Shown here one piece after another: positions 1 through 6,936 of a DNA stretch of 17,501 nt (position 1 is its first letter; every line of letters begins with the position of its first letter). A model generated the notes under the pieces. The model was given only the letters and a program-made list of their open reading frames with translations. It did not search any database and was not told the DNA's origin. The stretch spans positions 1 through 17,501 of the forward strand of contig JBKQHQ010000204.1 of NCBI GenBank assembly GCA_052148715.1, in the 5' to 3' direction. This DNA is from JBKQHQ01 sp052148715. GTDB taxonomy: Bacteria > Pseudomonadota > Alphaproteobacteria > Rhizobiales > Xanthobacteraceae. Both the position numbers and the translations under genes were made by a program.

Positions 1-389
1 CGCTGCCCCTTTTGCGCAGTGTATTGGAGCGGGTTGATGCTCCGGGAATTGGGATCGTGTCGGCTTTCGGACCAATCCTGTCCTGGAGCGGCGACCCACG
101 CCGACGGTCATCAGCCGCCTTTGACCCGAAGCGGCTGTTTGCGGCGGTGCAACAATTTCGGCCGAAGCCGAGGTAGAGCAACTCGACCTATGAGGGCGTC
201 GACGGCTGCGCCCGCACCCAGCGAACCCGCCTAACGCGGGAATGACGCCCGAGCCTTTACAGCGCAGCCGCCGACCGAGACTACGTTTTGCCGTCTGGCC
301 CAAATTAGCGCTTGGTGCTACGATTACTGTCTCTGTGATAGTTGCGCGCAGGCATCGGCTGCGACGAAAACTGTAGTCGGAGGCAATAC
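1..389. other. Left-edge region without a supported gene
   Basis: No convincing gene was found here. The longest open frame (19-234, plus strand) has biased composition, no ribosome binding site and no recognisable motif. A small hairpin CCCGC-ctaac-GCGGG lies at 226-240 without a T-run, so it is not a clear intrinsic terminator. A GACCC..AGCGG motif that recurs in two other non-coding stretches (about 1673 and 9930) occurs at 120-134. The stretch ends with the ribosome binding site of the DUF1326 remnant, GGAGG at 379-383. Confidence 0.5.
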
Positions 390-759
390 ATGGCTTATCA
401 CTTGGAAGGACGGCTTCTTGAAGTGTGCGACTGCCGCGTGTTGTGCCCATGTTGGATCGGGGAGGATCCTGACAACGGCACGCGCGACACCATCGTTGCT
501 TACCATTTTGACAAAGGGACGATTGACGGCATCGATGTTAAGGGCAGAACGATTGCGATTGTGGCGCATCTGCCCGGCAACATCCTGAAAAGGCAATTGG
601 CGTATCGCGGTTTATATAGACGACAAAGCATCCGACGAGCAGCAGGAGGCGCTGCTGAAGGTTTATACCGGCAAGGCGGGCGGCCCGGTGGCAGATGAGG
701 ATGACAGCGCCTGGCGTTTGAGCTTTAAGCTGAGCCCGCACGTATTCATTCGGGGATGA
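390..759 (+). pseudogene. DUF1326-family protein, frameshifted and truncated
   Basis: The reading frame starts at ATG 390, preceded by GGAGG with 6-nt spacing. It opens with MAYHLEGRLLEVCDCRVLCP, which I recognise as the N-terminus of the DUF1326 family, including its CxCxxxCPCW cysteine cluster. The family has no firm biochemical role and often neighbours DUF2182 membrane proteins. At 588-591 a run of four A replaces the three needed to read LKGNWRIAVYIDDKAS; the extra base pushes translation out of frame. The correct frame resumes and continues as far as GKAGGPVAD (about 690), then runs into about 20 residues unlike the family and stops at 757-759. The repaired product would be about 123 residues against roughly 200 for the family, so the 3' half is lost as well. 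The stop overlaps the ATG (756) of the next gene. The indel could be a sequencing error; the missing 3' half is harder to explain that way. Confidence 0.75.
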
Positions 760-1374
760 AAATGCGGGTCTCGTCATACCGGTTGAGCGTCGGCGCTGTG
801 CTTGCCGTACTCGGCGGATTGCCCACAGTTGCGGCCGCGGACGACTTCGATATCTGCAAGGAGCAATATGGCGACGTTGGCATCGCGGCGTGCGCCAGCG
901 CAATCGCGTCGGGTTAGGTACAGCGGCAGCAATCTTTCGACCCTCTACTACAACCGCGGCGTCAACTGGCAGGCCAAGGGCACCGTCCGGCACGCCCAGG
1001 GCGACCTCGACCACGCCATCGCGGACTACACCGAGGCGATCCGGCTCGATCCGAAATATGCGCGCACCTACTACAGCCGCGGCTCCGTCTGGCAGGCCAA
1101 GGGCGACTTCGACCGCGCCATCGCGGACTACACCGAGGCAATCCGGCTCGATCCGAAATATGTAGACCCCTACAACAACCGCGGCTTCGCCTGGAAGACC
1201 AAGGGCGACCTCGACCGCGCCATTGCGGACTACGACCAACCGATCAAGCTCAACCCGAGAATGGCCGCGGCCTACTACAACCGCGGAATGGCCAGACGAG
1301 CCAAAGGCGACACGCTCGGCGGTGATACTGACATTGCGAGCGCAAAGAAGATCGATCCGAACGTCGGCATCTGA
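756..1374 (+). pseudogene. Secreted TPR-repeat protein, broken by a +1 frameshift
   Basis: ATG 756 opens a signal peptide (MKMRVSSYRLSVGAVLAVLG, then ..PTVAAADD) and a mature start DFDICKEQYGDVGIAACASAIASG. It then meets TAG at 915-917. One base further along, the expected continuation RYSGSNLSTLYYNRG is open to the TGA at 1372-1374, so a single extra T in GGGTTAGG (913-918) has split the gene. The second part carries about four tetratricopeptide repeats (YYNRGxxWQAKGDxDRAIADY type, ending IRLDPKY). The first repeat carries about seven extra residues (TVRHAQG) that break the 34-residue register. TPRs are protein-binding scaffolds, and the signal peptide implies a periplasmic protein. The start overlaps the stop of the DUF1326 remnant by four bases, so the two probably belonged to one transcript. 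A start at 802 would lose the signal peptide and lacks support. Confidence 0.75.
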
Positions 1375-1510
1375 TGCCGAACCAGTGCTTGTCGGCTCTT
1401 GGCACAGAGCGGCTATGGCGGCGGGGGCGGGGGCGGTCCGCCAGTCCGCTTCCAAAGCATTCCTGTCGTCGAATGGGCCGCCAACGTCGAGCGTGTCGGC
1501 CGCAACTGAC

Positions 1511-1673
1511 CCAGGCTGTGTGAAAACTATCACATTGAAAAAATGTACAAAATGCAATTCCTCGAAACGGAGTCGGCCACCACGTTGTCAGCATCATCAG
1601 TCTCCAAGGCGACGCAATCGCATCGAGATCCTTCTAGTCTCGCGGAAGGCGTCCGTGTTTTCGCACAGCCTGG
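1511..1673. mobile_element. MITE-like element or internally deleted IS remnant
   Basis: The left end reads CCAGGCTGTGTGAAAAC (1511-1527). The right end (1657-1673) is its reverse complement with one mismatch, so the 163-bp stretch has 17-bp terminal inverted repeats. The interior is AT-richer on the left (about 1521-1560) and holds no transposase. No clear target duplication is visible; only an AC dinucleotide is shared at the two flanks. The GGCTGTGTGAAAAC core resembles ends I associate with insertion sequences, but I cannot assign an IS family. The element lies between two broken genes. Confidence 0.5.
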
Positions 1674-1918
1674 ACCCGCAGCGGACTTTCGCGCTCCGTG
1701 GGGCCGCCTCTGTTGTGCCCGCACCCTCGATGGCCGTTTCTGGCGCATAGGCCAGTTGTCGGTGCGAACGGACGGGGGCCGTAGACGACCCGCTTCCGAC
1801 ATATCGAACGCGTTGCTGGTCCTCTTATGATGGGGTGGGATGAATGATTTTGCAGATGCGCTTTATACCGCAACCGGCCTCATAGGCCATTCCAAGCCGT
1901 CCCTCCCCCCGGTGGCCT
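1674..1918. other. Non-coding stretch between the MITE-like element and the transpeptidase remnant
   Basis: No gene is supported here. A GACCC..AGCGG motif abuts the end of the MITE-like element at 1671-1686. A short perfect hairpin, GGCCT-cat-AGGCC, lies at 1876-1888 just beyond the stop of the minus-strand transpeptidase remnant. It lacks a T-tract, so it is not a convincing terminator. Open frames crossing the region on either strand have no family resemblance. Confidence 0.4.
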
Positions 1919-2332
1919 TCACCACGATCCCTATTGCTGTGGGTAATAATAATCGCCGCCGTCCTGGCGTGTAGCCGTATTGAGTGTCCCAACCGCCCCA
2001 GCGATTGAAGCCGAAAGCCGTCCTCGTCCCAGGCGTTACGGCGCGCAACGCGGTCGTCCGGCCGCGGGCGCATCGCGAGGCCACCCTGCGGTTGGTTGTT
2101 CAGCACCACGACAAACTCCGTTCGATGGTTGGTCTCGCGGTTGAGCGGCTCGTCCGAGATGGTGCGAGGATCGCGGCAATGCGGTCGGCGCGATGCGATC
2201 GAGCACATCCTGCGGGATGGTGATGCGGTCAAGAGCGTCCTTGGCGTTGTCGCCGCTGTCGATCGTGACCGCGGTCCATCGCAGGCACCCGTCGGTGCGG
2301 TTAACCACCGTGAACACATGCGTACCGATGGG
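1919..2332 (-). pseudogene. Broken 3' fragment of an L,D-transpeptidase gene (degenerate copy of 8219-9787)
   Basis: Read on the minus strand, this matches the last ~430 bp of the intact transpeptidase gene at 9350-9787. It shares CLRWTAVTIDSGDNAKDAL, then RITIPQDVLDRIAPTA, then EFVVVLNNQPQGGLAMRP, and ends with DYYYPQQ near the stop. The reading frame breaks at about 2157-2168, where two bases are missing relative to the intact gene, and again near 2011-2018, where one is extra. A TAG also falls four codons before the ancestral stop at 1919-1921. The catalytic YkuD domain and the coiled coil are absent, and similarity fades just upstream of 2332. This is therefore a non-functional 3' duplicate or a relic of a second paralogue. 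Because it faces the intact gene in inverted orientation about 7 kb away, the pair forms a long imperfect inverted repeat. Confidence 0.85.
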
Positions 2333-2576
2333 CGGCCGTCATCGGCGCGGGAGCGCCGGCCGCGATGGGGCTCGAACGGATCGTCTCGAAGCGGCGGGAT
2401 GCGGCATATCGAAAGGTGAAGAACCCGGACAAGCTGCGCTCCGCAACGGCAGTCTGCTAGTAGACTTCCGGACGATGACGGCGCAGAATTCGTTGTGTCA
2501 ATCGCCGGGATGTTGCTGCGTCATTTTGGCGGCAATCCGTCGATTGAAATATCAAGGGAAAACGTCAAAGGAGGAA

Positions 2577-2921
2577 GTGATAAACAGAAGAATATTGACA
2601 TTCGCGCTGGCGTCATTCGGGTTGTTGTTAGGCGTCAGCTTCGCTATCGCACAGCAATCCGGCACGGCGGCCGAAGTCAAGGCCATGTTCGATCGCGCCA
2701 TTGCCGCGCTCAAGGCCAACGAAGCCGCCGCGCTTGCCGCATTCAACGACAAGAACAACAAGGACTAGCACGATCTCGACCTGTACGTATTCTGCTCCCG
2801 CCTCAGCAATGGAAAATTCACGGCGCACGCTGCGCGAAACTCGAAGGCGGCTTGCTCCAATTGCCATCCAAAGATAATGGAACTCAATAGGTTGCACGGG
2901 GGATCTAGCATTGACGGATGA
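2577..2921 (+). pseudogene. Secreted cache-like protein, interrupted by an in-frame stop
   Basis: GTG 2577 follows a strong AAAGGAGG site. It opens a signal peptide (VINRRILTFALASFGLLLGV, then SFAIAQQS) and a mature part GTAAEVKAMFDRAIAALKANEAAALAAFNDKNNKD. A TAG at 2766-2768 then interrupts the frame. The same frame continues as HDLDLYVFC..LSNGKFTAHAA, the pattern of small single-cache periplasmic sensor-like proteins, in which this stretch follows an FND-like segment. Beyond about residue 90 the match decays, and the frame closes at 2919-2921, overlapping the next gene's start. Intact relatives, from memory, are about 140-150 residues. A short 63-residue peptide could still be made and exported, but the ligand-binding domain would be lost. 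Confidence 0.65.
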
Positions 2922-4209
2922 TCTTGTGATCATCGCCGGCGGCGGCATTGGCGGACTGGTGACAGCCCTGACGCTCCGTCAGATCGGCGTGCCCTGCATT
3001 GTCTTCGAAGCTGTCCGGGAATTACGCCCGCTCGGCGTTGGCATCAATCTGCAACCTAATGCTGTGCGAGAACTCTATGATCTCGGCATCACCGAGGAGG
3101 ATCTCGACCAGGTGGGCTTGCCCGCAAGGGAATGGGCGCTGGTCGGGCTTAACGGCAACGACATCTATTCCGAGCCCCGGGGGCGCCTAGCCGGCTACAA
3201 CTGGCCGCAATATGCGGTTCATCGCGGCCAGTTCCACATGCTGCTGCATGAAAAGGTGGTAGAGCGCATTGGGCCGGACGCGGTCAGGCTGGGCAGCCGA
3301 GTGACCGGCTACCGAAGGAATCCTGACGGTAGCGTGAGCGCAGTGATCGGATACGCCGACGGCTCGACCCGTGAGGTGAGGGGCAAGTTGCTCATCGGTG
3401 CTGATGGCATCCACTCGGCGGTCAGGGCGCAGATGCACCCCGCGCAGCCGCCCGTTCACTGGGGCGGGGCGATAATGTGGCGCGGCACGACCTGCGCGAA
3501 GCCAATACGTACCGGTGCCTCCTTCGTAGGCCTTGGTACCCATCGCCACCGGATAGTCCTTTATCCCATCTCCTATCCCGAGCCGCGGACCGGCCTGGCA
3601 ATGATCAACTGGATCGCGGAGGTCACGATGGACAATAGCGACGGCTGGAAGCAGCGCGGCTGGTTCCGGCAGGTGAGTAGCGACGACTTCCTCCACCATT
3701 TTGAAAACTGGATTTGGGACTGGCTCGATGTGCCCGCCTTGATCAGGCAGGCGGACAGCGTCTTTGAAAACCCTATGATCGACCGCGATCCCGTACCTAC
3801 CTGGCGCGATGGTCCGGTGGCGCTGCTTGGCGATGCCGCTCACGCGATGTATCCGACCGGCTCCAACGGCGGGAGCCAAGCCATTGTCGATGCCCGTGTT
3901 CTAGGGTCCGCAATGGTCGAGCATGGGGTTACGCCGGAGGCGCTTGCCGCTTACGATGACAAGCTTTGCGGCCCTATCTCGCAGCTCATCCTGCGCAATC
4001 GGGGCGCCGGGCCATTTGGGTTGCTCAACATGGTCGATGAACGTTGCGGCGGAACATTCGACAACATCGACGATATCATCCCGCCCGAGGAGCGCGCGGA
4101 GTTCATGGCAAGTTACAGGGCTGCCGCGGGCTTTGCCATTGAAATGCTCAACAAGGCGCCGGTGACAATCCCAAAAGGCTCGCGTGCCTGCACGGCACGA
4201 GCCATCTGA
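2911..4209 (+). CDS. PhzS-like FAD-dependent aromatic monooxygenase
   Basis: This 432-residue group A flavoprotein monooxygenase would use NAD(P)H and O2 to hydroxylate an aromatic substrate in the cytoplasm. The N-terminal dinucleotide fold shows IIAGGGIGGLVTALTLRQIG (residues ~7-26). The family's DG motif appears as LLIGADGIHSAVRAQ, and the GD motif as ALLGDAAHAMYPTGSNGGSQ near residue 310. Several stretches (RPLGVGINLQPNAV, MWRGTT, MIDRDPVP) resemble the phenazine-modifying enzyme PhzS, which is of similar length (about 400 residues). No other phenazine gene is present, so the real substrate is unknown; salicylate-, benzoate- or quinone-type hydroxylases are alternatives. The start is TTG 2911 with GGGGGA eight bases upstream; the nearby ATG 2919 is out of frame. 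The gene overlaps the end of the broken cache-like gene and stands alone, with nearly 500 bp of gene-free sequence downstream. Confidence 0.85.
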   Translation: MTDDLVIIAGGGIGGLVTALTLRQIGVPCIVFEAVRELRPLGVGINLQPNAVRELYDLGITEEDLDQVGLPAREWALVGLNGNDIYSEPRGRLAGYNWPQYAVHRGQFHMLLHEKVVERIGPDAVRLGSRVTGYRRNPDGSVSAVIGYADGSTREVRGKLLIGADGIHSAVRAQMHPAQPPVHWGGAIMWRGTTCAKPIRTGASFVGLGTHRHRIVLYPISYPEPRTGLAMINWIAEVTMDNSDGWKQRGWFRQVSSDDFLHHFENWIWDWLDVPALIRQADSVFENPMIDRDPVPTWRDGPVALLGDAAHAMYPTGSNGGSQAIVDARVLGSAMVEHGVTPEALAAYDDKLCGPISQLILRNRGAGPFGLLNMVDERCGGTFDNIDDIIPPEERAEFMASYRAAAGFAIEMLNKAPVTIPKGSRACTARAI

Positions 4210-4688
4210 ATGTCTCTGCTATCATAGAAGCGATTTGCAGAGGCGCTGCTCGAACGCAGCAACCCTCGCTCGACCGCCTCGGCGACACGGACACCAACCC
4301 GAACTCGGTCTTCGCCCGCGTGTTCGTATCGGCGCTCGGCTTATCGCTGCGTTGCAACAATCTTACGCAAGATCATCGGCACCCCCGCAAAGGGCAAGCA
4401 GAAACAGGGCCGGCAGTCCACGGTACATCCAGCTGCCAGGAAGTGTTCCGCGTAAGGCCGCCGTCGTGGGCATGGGTCAAAAAAAGGGTCCAAGCCGTCG
4501 TCGGGATTTAAATGGCCAGGACCCAAGTTTCATCAGGAGGGAGGAACCCGACCCTGACGCCGCACCGGTAGGCGAGGCCGGCCGGCGCGATTTTGATCCG
4601 CGTCAAAAGATGGCCGATGCGCCAGCGCCGGCGATTGGCCCTCGGCGCGTTGGATCGGGCGGGATGTGCAGGCGACGCCAGATAACGA
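4210..4688. other. Gene-poor gap between convergent genes, with an FNR-like box
   Basis: No open frame here resembles a known family. On the minus strand a short frame from ATG 4428 encodes a lipoprotein- or signal-like stretch, MYRGLPALFLLALCGGADD, and then stops within a few codons; it may be the relic of a secreted protein gene. The only strong signal is the palindrome at 4591-4608, listed separately. The gap separates the convergent ends of the monooxygenase and the cytochrome gene. Confidence 0.4.
4591..4608. promoter_or_regulatory. FNR/FixK-like palindrome TTTTGATCCGCGTCAAAA
   Basis: The core TTGAT-CCGC-GTCAA (4593-4606) fits the TTGA-N6-TCAA pattern bound by FNR/FixK-type regulators, with one departure from the strict TTGAT-N4-ATCAA consensus. 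The symmetry extends to 18 bp. It sits about 80 bp past the stop of the cytochrome gene, and no intact gene starts nearby on either strand, so it may be left over from a lost gene. Confidence 0.45.
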
Positions 4689-5228
4689 TCACGGTACCTT
4701 GAAATCGAACGTGTGGCACTGGGAGCAAAAGTTCTCCGAGTTCTCGTGCTGGTGATGACAGAGATTGCAATTGGACCTCTTCCCATAATGCGGGGAGTCG
4801 TGCGGATTGGTCGGCTTCACCCCGGCGCTCGATGTCGCCACCTTGTCTGCATCATGACAGCCCATGCACGTACCGGCCGGCGCAGGTTCCGCAAGCTTGG
4901 GGTCGGCATGGCAAGCGGTGCATGCAATTCCGCTGAGGGAGTGCTGGTGCGAGAGCGGCAGAACCCCGCGCAGATCGTGCGCCGTACCAAGGAGATGGCA
5001 GGCGGCGCAATCGCCGAACGTCTTGCCCGCGGGCGGCGGATGGCCTTGCGGCAACGGGTTGCTGCTGCCGTGGCACGCGGCGCAATCGGTGCCCTTTGCG
5101 TCGGGCAGGAGCTTCGCCTCCCCCGCGTCCTGTGCCGGCGCGGACGGGACCAACGCCAAGCCAAGCAATGCAAGCGCGATCGCGGCTTTGTGGCGCACGC
5201 GAGCCGCCCGCAGCAGCGAAAGGATCAT
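4689..5228 (-). CDS. Periplasmic six-heme c-type cytochrome (flavocytochrome c partner)
   Basis: This 179-residue protein begins with a Sec signal (AIALALLGLALVPSAPAQD). It holds six CxxCH heme sites in order: CAACH, CAACH, CTACH, CMGCH, CNLCH and CSQCH. The last four, with NPHDSPHYG between the fourth and fifth and the ending HENSENFCSQCHTFDFKVP, match the tetraheme domain of Shewanella-type flavocytochrome c3. The two extra sites lie N-terminal to that domain. It would deliver electrons in the periplasm to the flavoprotein encoded 59 bp upstream on the same strand; in Shewanella both domains are one polypeptide, here they are two genes. Heme attachment would need the cytochrome c maturation machinery, which is not encoded in this window. 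The ATG at 5228 has only a weak GGGGA site, so expression may depend on the upstream gene. Confidence 0.85.
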   Translation of the reverse strand: MILSLLRAARVRHKAAIALALLGLALVPSAPAQDAGEAKLLPDAKGTDCAACHGSSNPLPQGHPPPAGKTFGDCAACHLLGTAHDLRGVLPLSHQHSLSGIACTACHADPKLAEPAPAGTCMGCHDADKVATSSAGVKPTNPHDSPHYGKRSNCNLCHHQHENSENFCSQCHTFDFKVP

Positions 5229-5287
5229 TTAGGCCAATCCCCAGTCGCACCTGCAGCAAATAGCGTGGCCGCGCCGAAATGCTCGCC

Positions 5288-6865
5288 TCAGACCCAAGGC
5301 TTCTCGCCGGCGGCGTTGCGGCCGGCAATGCGCCCAAACACCAGGCACACGATCGAGGACACGAATCCCAGCCGCACCGCGCCGTGCACACCGCCGACGG
5401 ATTCGCCGGCCGCATAGAGCCCCGGGATCGGCTTGTCGTTCGTGATGTCGGTGACGCGCGCCTCGGCGTCGACGTTGATCCCGCCCATGGTGAAATGAAC
5501 CTTGGGCAGGAGGCGCAGCACGTAGATCGGCTTTTGCGCGCCGAGCGGCTTGGCATCCTTGTTGAGATAGCGATCGAACTCCTCGTCCTTGCCCTGCGCC
5601 AAATAACGATTGTAGTCGGCAACCGTCTTGTTCAGGGCGTCGGCCGGCATCTGATAGGCCGCCGCGATCTCATCGAGGCCGTTGTAAGCCTTCAGCACGC
5701 CCCGCTCGAGCATTTGCGGGATGAGGTTCGCCACATCGCCGTGCACGTTGCCCGCGTCCGCGATGGCGATGCAGTTTTGGCCCTTGTTCATGAAGTTCAT
5801 GATCGCATCGGCCCGCAGCTTGCGGTTGGCAAGCTCGCTGATGAAGCGCTTGCCGGTCGAAGCGTTGACCCAAATGCCGAACATGGCGGCCATTTCCTGC
5901 GCGAAATGCGGGCCCAAGCCAAATCCTTTCTCGTCCGCGCTGCCCCAAGGACCGACCTGAATCCACGACAGTTGGACAGGCGTCGCGCCGACGCGCAACG
6001 ATTCGCGCAGCATCTCCGCGGTCGCGCCCGGCTGGTTGGTCGACTGCATGACCTCGGTCAGCTTCGGGTCCTGCAGCGTGCGGAAAGCGAGGTCGGCGGA
6101 GAAGCCGCCGTGCGTCAAAACCAGGGCACGCTTGGCCTGGATGAACTTCACCCGTCCACTATTGTTGCGCGGGAAGGCATAATTCTCCCGCACCTGCACG
6201 CCCTTCACGCGGCCGTCCCCGTCCCGCAGAATGTGCTCGACATAAGTTTGCAGCGTCACCTGCTGGCCCATCGCGTCGAGCTTTGCGAGCTGTTGGTTGA
6301 CGATCGCCGAGCCGCTGCTGTTGTAAGTTTGGTAGCCGCGGGGAACCGAATGGCCGCCCTCGTGCACGAGGAAGTCGGTGTATTTGACGCCGAGCTCCTC
6401 GATGGTCCACTTCACGCAGGGCCACGACTCTTGCGCGGTGATATGCGCGAGCTCGCGATGATTGAGCCCAAGACCCTCGCGCAGCATGTCCTCTTCCATC
6501 AACGCCGGCGAATCCTTGATGCCCTTCTGCGCCTGCAGCGGCGAGCCGGCCGCCGCGATGCCGCCGCCGTTGATGATCGAATTGCCGCCGGGCGTGCGCA
6601 TCTTCTCCAGGATCGCGACGGTGGCGCCGGCTTTCTTCGCCTCCCAGGCGGCCGCGAGACCGGCAAAGCCGCTGCCGACGATGACCACGTCGTAGCTCTC
6701 ATCCCATTTCGCCGGCATGACGCTCGACCAGCAGGCCTGCGGCGCCGCGGAAGTCTGCGCTCGCGCCTCCCCGCTCATCTCCGTCATGGCGATCCCGGCA
6801 ATCGCGGTTTGCCCGGCCCCGGCGAGGAATTTTCGTCGTGTCGTCTTGGACTCTTGAGCGCTCAT
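5288..6865 (-). CDS. Tat-exported FAD flavoprotein of the fumarate reductase/flavocytochrome c family
   Basis: The predicted product has 525 residues. A twin-arginine signal (TTRRKFLAGAG, residues 8-18) marks export with its cofactor to the periplasm. The FAD fold shows DVVIVGSGFAGLAAAWEAKKAG (59-80). Later family blocks are HGGFSAD (251-257), GKRFISELANRK (337-348), HFTMGGINVD (457-466) and GLYAAGESVGGVHGAVRLG (482-500). Against the S. frigidimarina enzyme as I remember it, R347 matches R402, H457 matches H504 and R498 matches R544. The equivalents of H365 and the E378/R381 proton relay appear changed (IQVGPW; QEMAAMF). It therefore probably reduces an unsaturated carboxylate or related acceptor, but fumarate itself is doubtful. 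The start at 6865 has GGGGAG six bases upstream; the longer frame to 6931 adds 22 residues without a site and blunts the Tat signal. It forms an operon with the downstream cytochrome and sits behind an FNR box. Confidence 0.85.
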   Translation of the reverse strand: MSAQESKTTRRKFLAGAGQTAIAGIAMTEMSGEARAQTSAAPQACWSSVMPAKWDESYDVVIVGSGFAGLAAAWEAKKAGATVAILEKMRTPGGNSIINGGGIAAAGSPLQAQKGIKDSPALMEEDMLREGLGLNHRELAHITAQESWPCVKWTIEELGVKYTDFLVHEGGHSVPRGYQTYNSSGSAIVNQQLAKLDAMGQQVTLQTYVEHILRDGDGRVKGVQVRENYAFPRNNSGRVKFIQAKRALVLTHGGFSADLAFRTLQDPKLTEVMQSTNQPGATAEMLRESLRVGATPVQLSWIQVGPWGSADEKGFGLGPHFAQEMAAMFGIWVNASTGKRFISELANRKLRADAIMNFMNKGQNCIAIADAGNVHGDVANLIPQMLERGVLKAYNGLDEIAAAYQMPADALNKTVADYNRYLAQGKDEEFDRYLNKDAKPLGAQKPIYVLRLLPKVHFTMGGINVDAEARVTDITNDKPIPGLYAAGESVGGVHGAVRLGFVSSIVCLVFGRIAGRNAAGEKPWV

Positions 6866-6922
6866 CTGCGGCTCCCCTTCTTGAAAATACGCGCCAGTAA
6901 ACCGGAGCTGGCGGCGCAAGCC

Positions 6923-6936
6923 TTGATTCACATCAA
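6923..6936 (-). promoter_or_regulatory. Perfect FNR/FixK box TTGATTCACATCAA
   Basis: TTGAT-N4-ATCAA is the exact consensus of FNR/Anr/FixK-type oxygen-responsive activators. It lies 57 bp upstream of the flavoprotein ATG (6865), a distance that would place it near -41.5 of a start site around 6888, the classic activating position. It probably switches on the flavoprotein and cytochrome genes when oxygen is limiting. The regulator gene is not in this window. Confidence 0.75.

Noticed and set aside
957..1300. Regularly spaced repeats that might suggest a CRISPR array
   Set aside because: The period is about 102 bp, in frame, and translates to TPR units; there are no unique spacers.
538..1557. 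339-codon minus-strand frame over the TPR gene
   Set aside because: Its repeats (DGAVEVALGLP) are the antisense reading of the TPR repeats; the plus strand encodes recognisable TPR units.
2530..2565. TTGAAATATCAA as another FNR box
   Set aside because: The half-sites are separated by four bases instead of six, and it does not match the consensus.
3187..3879. 230-codon minus-strand frame inside the monooxygenase gene
   Set aside because: No family match and no ribosome binding site; the plus strand has GxGxxG, DG and GD motifs.
4591..4608. Palindrome considered as a transcription terminator for the cytochrome operon
   Set aside because: The stem is AT-rich at its ends with only a six-base loop and no T-tract beyond the symmetry; spacing and sequence fit an FNR-type site better.
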